NCBI GenBank assembly: GCA_036897625.1
Contig: JAYMTA010000078.1
Span: 1 to 45,021 of the forward strand
Source: Pelargonium cotyledonis
Taxonomy: Eukaryota; Streptophyta; Magnoliopsida; Geraniales; Geraniaceae
DNA length: 45,021 nucleotides
Reading direction: 5' to 3'
Below, one piece after another: positions 32,976 to 43,822 of this stretch. The notes under the pieces were generated by a model that saw only the letters and a program-made list of their open reading frames with translations, was not told the origin of the DNA and did not search any database. Position numbers and translations under genes: made by a program. How positions within the stretch are numbered: the stretch's first letter is position 1; each line of letters opens with the position of its first letter.

Positions 32976-35304
32976 ATGATGCACTCTTTAAGGTCAGAAG
33001 GTTTATATCCTGAATAGCATTGTAGCCCCAGATTCTGCAAAATGACAAAAAAAAGAACCATCATTGCTTGTTCATCTTATAGATGATATCCAGATGATAA
33101 CAGTCTTAAAAACTTCATGGATGACAAAAATTTATCAAATCATCCATCTATTATTCAATCTTCAGTGAGTTGTTGAAAGACAGATCTGCTATGCAAATAC
33201 TCTCTGCTTTCATCCTGACTCAATACCCTCCTGAACTTTCTACCTAATGAATCAAAGATAAATTGCTGAAATTTGAAAGTACTAGTGACAAACTTATTTT
33301 ATGAACTACGAACAAGGGCAATATATTTCTCACCCAAGGATGCAACTTTGGTTGGATTGTAAATCTTGAGAGAAAAGTAGCTGAAGCAGCAATAATTGAT
33401 GGTAAGAACCGCACACATCCATAGTCTAACAAACTCAGCTCCGCAAGATAAGAACCCAGCAACTCACACTGCAAATTAGGAGACTGGAGAAAACAAACAA
33501 AAATTAGGTAACAAAAGGAGAAAAAGCAAGTAGAAATAAGATCAAGAAACAGCATTAAAAGTTTTACCTCTTTGCAAGTCACTTGAGCAGCTCTTGTCAA
33601 ACATCTGCAAGTCCATCATGAAATATGTTAATGGATGTGTTAGTTGTAAGAGATTGATGACATAAATGAACATAAAAAACTGATGCAATGACTACAAAAG
33701 TTTGAGTGTGCATGCCTGAAAAAATTCTTTGTTGTGGGAATACCCATCTCGAAGTTCAAAAATTTGAGTACATCTCTCTCCATATCTAGCACCTAAACAT
33801 TAACCCAAAAACCATTTTTTAGGCGTGAAAAAATGATAAACACAAACCAAATTTACAGAGTCAACCACAGAAAGACAAAACCCTCAGTACTGTTGCCTCA
33901 AAAATGTTTAGAAAGAAAGGAGATAGTTAATTGGAAATGTGTGGAACTTCAGTTATTCCATCTCATGCAATCCAGCATTTGGCTTGCTATCTCATTTTCT
34001 TTTAGTTTCCCCCGTTGTCTCAGATTACTAATAAAAATGGGAAAATGGAATAAAGACACAATTGCACAACCAAGTAGAAAAGGTAGAAACAAACCTCCTC
34101 CTTGGTGTAAGTATTATCTTCCACGTGTGGGGTACAGATCTCTTCATATTTTCTGAGTCAACCAACAATGAACTGTCATTTAAGGCACTTAAAAAGTGCC
34201 AACAGATTAACTGAAAATAAAAGGTATACGTAGAAGATAGGAGGTGATGTACATACGCGGCAGTAAACATGCAAGAGATACCAAGAAGCTGTAGCCTGTT
34301 CTTGTCAATAGCATGTGCAGAGAGAAATCTGTCGACATATGATACAGTGAGATAAAGGGTATCTGAAGTAAGCTTGTACTCCTCCGCAACTTCCACTAAC
34401 CAATCCACTAGGACTGCCCGCATTGTCACTGAAATATTATTCTGAACCCTCTCTAGATAGTTGGCCAGTGGTGTTCTTCCCTGCTCCCTCTGAAATACAT
34501 AAACTGATCATCACTCAATGTCAAACTCCATTGGCCCAATTTGTTAAAATCATCTCAACTCAGATATTGAATTCATTGATAGCATAAAACCTTGACTTAG
34601 GTGAAAACTCAAGAAACATCTGATCCAACTAAATTGAATTCATTCTCCTAACAACCAATTAAAGAAACTACAAGCCACAAACCAAATAATTTGAACATTT
34701 ACAAACTCTCATCTCAAATTGCAAACGAGAATCAAGAGAAGCAAGCAACTAGAATCCAAAATTCTTAGCTTAATGACTCAAGAAAATCAGATCATACACA
34801 TATACCAAGTAAGGATTTAATCAAACTGAGATGAGAAATCAAGAAAGGGCATAATCACAAGCGTAGGCAGAATCCCACCCTGAATACCATATGGGTTCAA
34901 GAAAGAAAAAAAAACGGATCTCAGATTTTCCCCAAATTACCCGCAGCAAGATCAAAACAAACATGAACTTCCGTATAACAATTAAAACCCATAATCATCC
35001 TCATAATTTCGGAATCCAATCACACACATACACACGCAAAATAGGTCATGCCAGGATTTCTAAAATCGATATTTAATTTCCTGATCATCCATTTCTATGC
35101 AAACAAGAAACATTAAACCCAACAAAATCAATCAAGCCAAGAAGTCTGAATACCTCAAGAGAGCAAAGATGGTTGTATATGCTCGCCGCATAACCGGAAC
35201 TCTGAGGATCCTCCGTGTTTGAGTACTCCGGGTCCAGTCTGCCTGAGGGCTGCTTCTTGATAGAGTTCCGGTTAGAGGCGATATCGGGAGAATTGGTGAG
35301 ATCT

Positions 35305-35626
35305 CAATACAGTTCAATTTTAAATTTATCTTTCTTTTCTTGCAAGTTAAGTTGTTACTGGATTTAATTTAGTTTTGGGCTTCACTGTTTGGGTTTGATG
35401 TTAGAGGGCCCATTTGTGATTGTTTGAGCCTAGGGTTCAGTAGTAGTAGTGACAGGTCAGAGGAATATAGTGATGGGACAACCATTGTAATCGTTATCCA
35501 ATTAATGATCAAACAATTGATTTGTCTCCTTTTATCTTTGTCTCTCTCAATATCCTCTTTTATCTCTTTACCTCATTTCTCTATTTCTTTCTCATTTATC
35601 ATTACCAAATTGAAAGGATTGTATCA
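35305..35626 (+). repeat. Left (5') LTR
   Basis: About 322 bp, ending GGATTGTATCA. It aligns along its whole length with 40262-40611, but lacks a 10-bp block (CTGGAGAAGA, present in the right LTR) and about 18 bp in a pyrimidine-rich stretch, and differs at several single bases. Its first two bases appear to be CA instead of TG. Confidence 0.88.
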
Positions 35627-35627
35627 A

Positions 35628-35639
35628 AGGCATCAGAGC
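35628..35639 (+). other. Primer-binding site, initiator tRNA-Met type
   Basis: AGGCATCAGAGC starts two bases after the left LTR and matches the plant tRNA-iMet complement TGGTATCAGAGC at 10 of 12 positions. It would prime minus-strand cDNA synthesis. Confidence 0.75.
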
Positions 35640-35651
35640 TGAAGACCAGGC

Positions 35652-37056
35652 ATGGCAGGAATAGCAAAGGTGCAAGAAGATTTGGCTGCTACTCAGAAGG
35701 AGCTCTCAGAGGTCAAGCTTCAATCCTAGGCTGTGCAAAATGGACTACTGAAGCTACAATCTGAGATGAGGTCCAACAATGGAGTCCTCAAGGCCTACAT
35801 TGAGAAAAACAACAATCAGATGGATGTGGTGCTACGGCGCCTGGCTCAACTAGGAGGTAATCCCAACTCTTCTCATATTCCTGCAGTAGCTCAGGTTGAG
35901 AGTCAACAATCTGGTACTGCTATGGTGCCTATTGTGCGTGAGACCAGATCTGAGTATGGGTACAGCAAGAGGGAGAGACCCAAATTTGATGGATCTGACT
36001 ATTTAGGGGTGGAAGTTGCAGTTCGAGCAGTACAGTTTTGCTGCTAAGATCCCTAATATTGAGAAGGTGGGTGAAGCAATGCTGTGTTTTGTGGGAAGAC
36101 CCTTAAAGTTCCACAGTCAATTCATGAGGAACAGAGAAGGAGTGGCCCTTACTGAGATTGAGTGGGGTGTGTATGAAAAACAGTTGAGGAAGAGGTTTCA
36201 TGACATTGAGTTCATGGATCCCATGTCTGACTTATTTAATTTGAAGCATACTACCACTGTTGATGAGTATTTTGACTTGTTTGATGCTTTCATTAGCAAC
36301 TTAAAACCTGAGATAGAGCAACCATTGAGGCTCTTTGCACCATCATCTCTCAATCAAGCCTTAGCCATAGCCAGGAAGCTGGAGAAAAATACTAATCCCA
36401 CCTATAAGAAGCCCACTTATAACCACAGACCTTTACACCATAACCCATCCAGTCACAATCCACCAAATCCCACTTCCACTATAACCCCCAACTACAGGAA
36501 CAGTCCTCTACCTGCCCTGCTACCTACCCCAATGTTCAGCTCACTCCCACCAAGGCCTGCTCTTAAACCTTACCCAAATACTTATGCCAAACCATCCCAT
36601 CTTCAACCTAACTCTCACCACAGAAAAGCCTCCAACTTAATCAAACCTGCCCCTCACCTACCCTCTAAAGAGCAACAAGATGAATTAAAGGCTAAGGGCT
36701 TGTGCATCCACTGTGGAGCCAAGTACTTTTATGGCCACAACTATAGGATAGGCCCGTTTTATGAAATGCAAGCTCAACTATACCAGATGATGGGGGAGGA
36801 GAGAAATGAGATTGAGGCACCAATGGTGGAAGAGGAAGGAGAGGCTAAAGATGGAGGAGTTGAGGAGGTTTATTATGAAAGTGTTGGGAAACAACCATCC
36901 ATTTCCTTGAATGCCTTCTTTGGAATTATAGGGTACCAGACCATGAAGCTCAAAGGCACAATACATGGTAGAGACTTAATTATTTTGGTGGATTCTGGCA
37001 GCACACATAATTTTCTGAACAGCAACATAGCTAGAATAGTGGGATATGTTACTCAC
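35652..37056 (+). pseudogene. Retrotransposon gag and protease region, broken
   Basis: Gag begins at the ATG of MAGIAKVQEDLAATQKELSE and meets TAG at 35727-35729. After a frameshift near 36007 the capsid-like part continues (FDGSDYLG, then AKIPNIEKVGEAMLCFVG and TTVDEYFDLFDAFISNLKPE). A Pro/Asn/His-rich linker follows. The zinc knuckle is CIHCGAKYFYGHNY (about 36703-36744), in which the final Cys of the CCHC motif is replaced by Tyr. The aspartic protease motif LVDSGSTHNFLN is at about 36985-37020. The frame ends at TAA 37057-37059, although protease-like sequence continues beyond it. Confidence 0.85.
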
Positions 37057-37059
37057 TAA

Positions 37060-40000
37060 TCACCCAAAATCAGTGTAGCTGTGGCTAGTGATCAAGAGAT
37101 TTGGACAGAAGGAGAATGTAAAGCACTGAGATGGGAAGTGCAGGGTAATGAACTCACTACTGATTGTCTTCTACTACCACTCAAGGGTTGTGACATAGTC
37201 TTAGGAATTCAATGGCTCGTGACATTAGGACCTGTGGTGTGGGACTTTGAAAAACTTACAATGCAGTTCAAGCTTGGACAACAAACCATAGAATTGCAAG
37301 GCTTAGAAACTGGATCAGTAGAGTTAATGAAAGAGAAGGATCAGCACACATTGAGGTCACTAAACCCCACTCAAGGTACCATTACTTGTGCCTTAATGTT
37401 TAATGGAAGGGACAAGAAAGGTGTGAAGGTGAAAACAAGGGGTGATAACACTCTGTCCCAGGAGATGGAGGAACTATTGAAGAAGTTTAAAGAGCTTTTC
37501 AGATAACCTGAGGGCCTCCCTCCACAAAGAAGCCATGATCACAAGATACCACTACTGGAAGGAACTAGTGCCATCAAGGTAAAACCTTACAGGTACCCTC
37601 CCTTGAAAAAAAATGAGATTGAAAGGTTGATACATGAGATGTTAGAGGCGGGTATAATTAGGAACAGCACTAGTGCTTTTGCTTTTCCTATTATCCTGGT
37701 CAAAAAGAAAGATGGGACTTGGAGACTGTGCATAGACTACAGACAGCTCAACAAAGCTACAATCAAGGACACCTTCCCAATTCCTCTTGTGGAAGAGTTA
37801 CTGGATGAGCTACAAGGGGCTGAGTTCTTCTCTAAATTGGATCTAAGGTCAGGGTATCACCAAATTAGGATGGATGAGAGAGATATCCACAAAACTGCAT
37901 TCAGATTACACTCAGGCCACTATGAATTTTTGGTTATGCCCTTTGGTTTAACCAATGCTCCCTCTGCTTTTCAGTGTTTGATGAATGAAGTTTTTAGACC
38001 CTATCTTAGAAAGTTCATCCTAGTATTTTTTTGATGATATTTTGGTATATTCTGCATTATGGGAAGATCATTTAGCACACCTGAGAGTGATTTTCCAAGT
38101 ATTGACAGAGCACAAGTTGGTGTTGAAGAGATCTAAGTGTGAGTTTTTTTCTCATGAAGTAGAGTATTTGGGGCACATCATTTCTAAAGAAGGGGTCAGT
38201 ATAGATCCAAAGAAGGTGAAGGGTATTTTAACTTGGCCTGTACCCAAGGGAGTCAAGAAGCTTAGAGGATTTCCGGGCTTAACAAGGTATTATAGGAGAT
38301 TTGTGAAGAATTATGGTAATATAGCAAGTCCTCTTACTCAGCTGCTGAAGAAAAATCAGTTTAAGTGGGGAATTGAGGCACATAAAGCTTTTGATGAGCT
38401 AAAAGTAGCTATAACCACTGCCCCAGTGTTGGCACTACCTAATTTCTCAACACTCTTTGTGGTGGAAACATATGAATCAGATGTGGGGGTAAGAGCAGTC
38501 CTCACTCAACAGGGGAGACCTATAGCCTATTTTAGCAAGGCATTGGGACCTAGGCACCAAGCTATGTCAGTTTATGACAAGGAAATGTTGGCCATTCTCT
38601 TGGCTGTGAAGAAATGGAGTAACTACTTGTTGGGGAGACACTTTCAAATCAAAACTGACCACCAGAGTTTGAAATTTTTACTAGATCAGAAGACTGCTAC
38701 ACCAGCCCAACAAAAATGGGCTGTTAAAATGATGGGCTTTGTTTATGAGGTTTGTTATAGAAAGGGAGCAACCAACATGGTAACTGATGCTTTATCTAGG
38801 AGAGAGACATATTCCACCATATATAGCATAACAAGCATACAATCTGATGTGGAAAAGAGAATTAAGGCTTCTTGGGAGAGTGACAAGAAACTGCAGACAC
38901 TGATGCAAAATTTACAGCAAGGCAGTGGCTCTCTACATCCTAAATACTCATTGAGAGGAGGCGAGCTTATGAGGAAAGGCAAATTGGTGGTAGGGAGAGA
39001 TGATTCTCTGAAGAAAGAACTGCTAGCTTATTTCCATGACAGTGCAATAGGAGGACGCTCAGGGGTTCATGCCACTTTGAAGAGGCTGCAACAAGTTCTT
39101 TACTGGAAGGGAATGAAAAAGTCTGTCAAACAGTGGGTTAGAGAGTGCATAGTATGCCAGAGGAGCAAGTATGACAATCAGGCAATTCCAGATCAGGTGT
39201 GGTCAGATGTCTCAATGGACTTCATAGAGGGATTGCCAAAATCTGAAGGGAATGAGGTAATTCTTGTTGTGGTGGATAGAATGAGCAAATATGCCCATTT
39301 CATGACTCTTTCTCTCACCTCTACACTGCACTGACAGTAGCTCAAGTCTATCTTAATCAGGTTTTCAAATTACATGGAATGCCTAAAACCATCACTTGCG
39401 ACAGGGATAGGGTGTTTACTAGAGGGTTTTGGGAAGAGCTGTGTAAGTTGCAGGGTATTAAGCTTCACCTATCCACTGCCTATCACCCACAAACAGATGG
39501 GCAAACTGAAGTGGTTAATAGGTGTCTTGAGTCTTATTTGAGGTGTATGACTAAGGAGTGGAACAAGTGGATCCCATTGGCTGAATGGTGGTATAACACC
39601 ACATTCCATAATGCCAGTCAGAATTCTCCCTATGAAATAGTCTATGGACAGCCTCTCCTACTCACATTCCCTACATGAATGGGGACTCATTGGTGGATGC
39701 TGTGGACAGAAGCTTATCTGCAAGGGAAAATGCCATCAAGATGTTGAAGTTTCATCTAGAAAGAGCCCAGAATAGAATGAAGCAGCAAGCAGACAAAAGG
39801 AGAAGTGAGAGACAGTTTGAAGTTGGGGACTAGGTGTGGCTAAAACTCCAACCCTATAGACAGGCTTCTGTGATCAAGAGAGTAAACCAAAAGCTGGCTC
39901 CAAAATAATTTGGTCCATACCAGGTGGAAAAGAGGAGAGGCAGTGTGGCTTATCAGCTACTTCTTCCTCCTGGGTCCAAAATTCATCACACATTCCATGT

Positions 40001-40250
40001 GTCCCAATTTAAAAAATTCAATGGAAAGGTGGGTGCTAACTTTGTACCTCCTAGAGTTGATGATGGTAACCTTGAGAGAATCCCCATTGCTGTGCTGGAA
40101 AGAAGGATGATTGATAAAAAGGGGAAGCTCATACCCAAGTCTTGGTGCAGTGGGCAAATGGATTTTCAGAAGATGCCATTTGGGAGAGCAGAGAGGAAAT
40201 GGTGGCAAGGTTCCCTGGTTTTGATCCTTGAGGTCAAGGATCTTTTCAAG
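37060..40250 (+). pseudogene. Retrotransposon pol region (RT, RNase H, integrase, chromodomain), broken
   Basis: After the protease tail (GCDIVLGIQWLVTLGPVVWD), reverse transcriptase runs from about 37600 ([20 protein letters not shown], then [26 protein letters not shown]). The catalytic FFDD box falls on a T7 run at 38026-38032, where the frame is lost. RNase H (about 38430-38790) has a Tyr in VETYESDVG where an Asp is expected. Integrase has the HHCC finger (FHDSAIGGRSGVH ... CIVCQRSK), then a first core Asp (SMDFIEGLP), a second (TCDRDRVF) and the Glu (DGQTEVVNRC). Further frameshifts lie near 39330, 39650 and 40138; stops at 39831 and 39906. The segment near 40140-40245 resembles a chromodomain (VLVQWANGFSED). 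Confidence 0.88.
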
Positions 40251-40261
40251 CAGGCAGTATT

Positions 40262-40611
40262 TGATACAGTCCAATTTTAAATTTATTTTTCTTTTCTTAC
40301 AAGTTAAGTTGTTGCTGGATTTAATTTAGTTTTGGGCTTCACTATTTGGGTTTGATGTTAGAGGGCCCATTTGTGATTGTTTGAGCCTAGGGTTCAGTAG
40401 TAGTAGTGACAGCTGGAGAAGAGGTCAGAGGAATATAGTGATGGGACAACCATTGTAATCGTTATCCAATTAATGATCAAACAATTGATTTGTCTCCTTC
40501 TATCTTTGTCTCTCTCAATATCCTCTTTCCCCTTTATCTGATTCTTATCTCTTTACCTCATTTCTCTATTTCTTTCTCATTTATCATTACCAAATTGAAA
40601 GGATTGTATCA
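40262..40611 (+). repeat. Right (3') LTR
   Basis: About 350 bp with perfect short inverted ends TGATACA/TGTATCA. It is longer than the left LTR by two indels. Its last bases abut the P450 coding sequence directly. Confidence 0.9.
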
Positions 40612-41412
40612 ATGCCTCTTGGATGAGATGCAGTGGTACACAAACTGATCATAGGACTTCCAAGCTGCACTGAGCTTCTTCTCTTGCCCAACGTGCAGCC
40701 ATTTCTGCAACTTCCAAAACATTTCTGGCTTGACATTTCTGTGTAACGCAGCTTCTTCCATTGCATTGATTGCTTTCTCAGAAGCAACTTGTGGGAAGTC
40801 AACAGTGAGACATTTTGGATCATAGCCTAAAATCAAGGAGCAAATGATTTCAAAGCCTAACCTCTGGATCACACCTTCCAAATCCACCTCCTTTTCTTGC
40901 ACACACACATGTTCAAGAACTGGAAATAGGTTCTTAGCCACCTTTTCTTGGATGGTTCTCTCCAGGAAGGGCTGGAACTTGGTGTCTTTGAAGTATGAGT
41001 GAATCATCTTTCTCTGCAAGGTCCAGGAATCAGCATCAGCAGCAAGAATTCCATCTCCTAGCGGCTCCCCAATGGTAGGGAATACGGGGCCCTTTTGGTA
41101 GTTGAGGAAGCTTTTGCTCAAGATGTGGTGTGTGTTCATAGGATCGCAAGTGAGCACAAAGTCCATGTTACAAAACCAAGGGCCTTTGAACTCAAATGTG
41201 CCACCATTTTGTATCAGAACCTTGGTCACATAGTCATGGACATGAAACAGGTGGCAGAGGACTCCAGGAAGCATCCCAACAACAGGCCAATTCACAATTG
41301 CTGAGTTCTTGTTCCTAATCCAATAATGGAAAAGATATGCCAAGAAGCACATGAACAATGCCACTAGTATTGTTGTAGCCGTTGGAGCTATAACTTTTAA
41401 GGACACAACCAA
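40612..41412 (-). pseudogene. CYP96A-like cytochrome P450, 5' half only
   Basis: A minus-strand frame of 267 residues from ATG 41412-41410 ends exactly where the LTR begins. The N-terminal membrane anchor (about residues 8-31, IAPTATTILVALFMCFLAYL) is followed by NWPVVGMLPGVL, FEFKGPWFCNMDFVLTCDP, GDGILAADADSWTLQRKMIH and QRLGFEIICSLILGYDPKCL. This is the CYP86-clan CYP96A pattern; the family includes mid-chain alkane hydroxylases and omega-hydroxylases of cuticle lipids in the endoplasmic reticulum. CYP96A proteins have about 500 residues, so the I-helix oxygen-binding motif, ExxR and the heme-Cys loop are all missing. The first bases of the LTR on this strand (TGA) supply the stop after SSKRH. 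It cannot be an active enzyme. The missing half is not elsewhere in the window. Confidence 0.9.
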
Positions 41413-41812
41413 AGAGAAGGTTATGCTGATTTTGAAAACATGGACAAGAGTTTAAATAATGCACATATCAAATATGATGTTCTTTGTTGTGCCAAAATGT
41501 AGAGGTGAGAAATCGAACACAAGTGCAAAGGAACTGTCACTTTATTTGAGCCCATACCCACAGAAAGGTCATAGCTCTTGAAGATGTGTAAAATTTTTGG
41601 CTGTATATATTGAATTTGTAGATGATAAGATTGCATTCTGACAAAAAAAAAGATTGGATAACTTGTTGTAACCACATGACAAGCTCATGCAAGTTGCAGA
41701 GATGGGTTTGGAGATAGATAGTGATGTTGAGAGATGAAATAAAGAAGCTTTTGAGAGAAGTAATGGAGATGAATAGATGTTTCATTGTCCATTGCAGAGT
41801 TTTTAAAAAAAA
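41413..41812. other. Upstream region of the P450 fragment
   Basis: About 400 bases between the P450 start and the tRNA; it probably holds the old P450 promoter. The open frames here have no protein-like features. Confidence 0.4.
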
Positions 41813-41884
41813 TGCGCCTGGTTGGATTCGAACCAACGACTATTTGCTTAAAAGGCAGATGCTCTACCATTGAGCTACAGGCGC
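41813..41884 (-). tRNA. tRNA with UUU anticodon (tRNA-Lys)
   Basis: The reverse strand gives a 72-base cloverleaf: acceptor GCGCCTG/CAGGCGC (seven perfect pairs), discriminator A, D-arm GCTC...GAGC, T-arm GTTGG/CCAAC with loop TTCGAAT, and variable loop TAGTC. The anticodon loop CTTTTAA reads UUU, for lysine. The anticodon stem TCTGC/GCAAA has one C-A mismatch, so the gene may be a weakened or decaying copy. The acceptor and body are not ones I associate with a standard plant tRNA-Lys, so the identity rests on the anticodon. Confidence 0.75.
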
Positions 41885-43822
41885 TACAGTGATACGACAG
41901 AGTTTGTCTATATATATTGTATATGATCTTACAACCTTTGAGTTACCTATAAACTTTGAGTGAAGCCTTTGTCTCTCAAAGCACCATAAAAGCGCATGCT
42001 GCAATGGGAAAGATTGTTGGGCACAAACGGGCGGGGCAAGTTTTTTTGAGTAGAAATGAAAAATAGAGACGCTACAGGCATTTGACAAACCGGTGGATGA
42101 AGTTTTGTTTTAAAAGACATTTTATCCAAAATAGTGAAAGCCTTGGAGAAAATGCCTTGGGCTTATAATCATATTGATTTGATGTTATATACTTTCTAAT
42201 TCAACATCCAGTCTAATATTTTGGAAAAACTCTTATATGATCTCTCACACTATATGTACAATAATTTTCAATTTATGCCTAGGGATCAGGGCGAAACACC
42301 TGATCCCCTTTCGGTCCTTCTATCGAGCCGATGTTGCCAGTTGAATCACCTCCTCCCGCTTCAAGTCAATAGTATAGTTTATTTTCAAGGATTCGAATAA
42401 AATAAACCACATGTGAGAAAAATATAAAATTAAGGTTACTAAAATCTCAAATCCATCACAACGATAGTAAAGAGAATTATATCTAATATATATAGGGCAT
42501 TGCTAACTTTAGTTTTTTAACATTTCGATTCAACTACATCATGCCCTGAATGGCCACCAATGGTATTAGAGCACGCCGCCATTAGAGCTACGTGTTAAGC
42601 TCGATCTTGCCTGCTCTTGAAGATGTGAATGTAGTCGGTCCTTGACTTAAATATCTTCTAGAACAACATTTTACAAAATAACGATTGCAATGAAATTCTT
42701 TTTTTTTTTACAGTCAAAATTAAATAATGTTGTCACAGTAGTTTATTCGGCACATTATTTTATATAAATAATTTTGTACACAACTTGTTTCACATTGGTT
42801 ACTTTTAATTTGTACGCAATTGTTTTAAATATTTTCAAAGAACTTGTGATACCAACTTATCCAAAAATTTGAATAAATAAATAAATTGTTTGCCTGTACT
42901 AAGTGTACATATAGTTTCAGTAACGCAAGTACATATATACATTAATCTCATGAACATTGTATATAATTATTGATATTTTGAACTATTATTTTATTTAATA
43001 AGGAAAATGTTCTATTTTGGTCCTCTTAGTATCCAATTTATTCTTAATTGGTCGTCAATTTGATTTTTGTTCTAATTTGATCCTCTTAATATCTAAATTC
43101 GTTCCAAATTGGTCCATTTTGAAGTATTATTTTATTTAATAATAATAGTAACGTTTAAGTGGGAAGAATTATATAATGAACAATGAAAGTTTACATTAGA
43201 ACCCGTTAAGTTTTAGAAAACATTTTTCATTTCTTTTTCGTTTTCTATTTTTCAACTTTCTATTTCTTGCGAAAAACTTTGACAATTTCAAAATCATGTA
43301 ATTTAGTTACAACATTATTTTTGAGTTTAAAATTAAAACGACATCGAAAAAAATTGAACTAATTAAAATTAAAATCTGAAATATTTTGTTGGCAACAAAA
43401 ATTGTTCACCGGATACATTTGAGAAGTATTTAACACAAATCTTCTTGTCAGCCTGTTTCCAATTACTAGTATCGGAAAAAATATTGTCTAAAAAAATATT
43501 CTACCACAAATTTAGTGCATATACTCATGCACAAGTTAAGGGACTCAATATTTTGATACTATTTGTTCCACCATGAAAATGTAAAAAATACATTTAAGTT
43601 AATGAACAAATAATAAAATAACATAAAACTCAAATTTCAATACGATTTTATTGCCAGAGAGTTGAGCATGATACACAAACTCATAACCATAACTTGTTTC
43701 ACACTAGCTAATTACATTAATATAGCTCATATTTAGTCGATTTATACAACTATTGGATTCATTTCAATTCATGTATGTCAATCTCAACAACACCAAATAA
43801 TTAAAGAGCTAATTAACAAGCT
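41885..43822. other. AT-rich intergenic region with possible repeat remnants
   Basis: About 1.9 kb before the UGT pseudogene. A TGGTATTAGAGC sequence near 42562 resembles a tRNA-Met primer-binding site, and 42990-43140 has two related blocks of the form TATTATTTTATTTAATAA with TTGGTCC-like motifs. These could be remnants of old mobile elements, but no element ends are clear. No gene is supported. Confidence 0.4.

Larger units (their letters stand above)
32260..35304 (-). pseudogene. A-type cyclin (cyclin A3-like) pseudogene, truncated by LTR retrotransposon
   Basis: Eight minus-strand exon blocks are recognisable: 35304-35154, 34489-34257, 34152-34095, 33792-33716, 33604-33568, 33483-33334, 33034-32889 and 32346-32260. 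They read, in order, GRLDPEYSNTEDPQSSGYAA, TMRAVLVDWLVEVAEEYKLT (cyclin box start), [97 protein letters not shown] and CVATLSSPSEIPASYFEGI. Functional members activate CDKs in S/G2. Damage: the N-terminus is missing beyond 35304, where the LTR begins; about six residues are absent after PHVED; the exon 4 donor is GC rather than GT; and a perfect 11-bp tandem duplication (32954-32975) shifts the frame in exon 7. The last intron holds a Stowaway-like MITE. The loss of the start makes it a non-functional remnant. Confidence 0.85.
35305..40611 (+). mobile_element. Ty3/gypsy LTR retrotransposon, chromovirus-like, degenerate
   Basis: About 5.3 kb with LTRs at 35305-35626 and 40262-40611, a primer-binding site after the first LTR, then gag, protease, reverse transcriptase, RNase H, integrase and a C-terminal chromodomain-like segment, the gene order of Ty3/gypsy. 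The coding region has at least four in-frame stops (35727, 37057, 37504, 39831, also 39906) and several frameshifts, so it cannot move by itself. The right LTR has TGATACA...TGTATCA ends, but the left LTR starts CAATACAG instead. I see no matching 5-bp target duplication: the bases before 35305 and after 40611 differ, and the two flanks belong to different genes (cyclin left, P450 right). No clear polypurine tract precedes the right LTR. Confidence 0.93.

Noticed and set aside
42555..42620. Possible second retroelement primer-binding site (TGGTATTAGAGC)
   Set aside because: Close to the tRNA-Met complement, but no LTR end, second LTR or coding remnant could be found around it.
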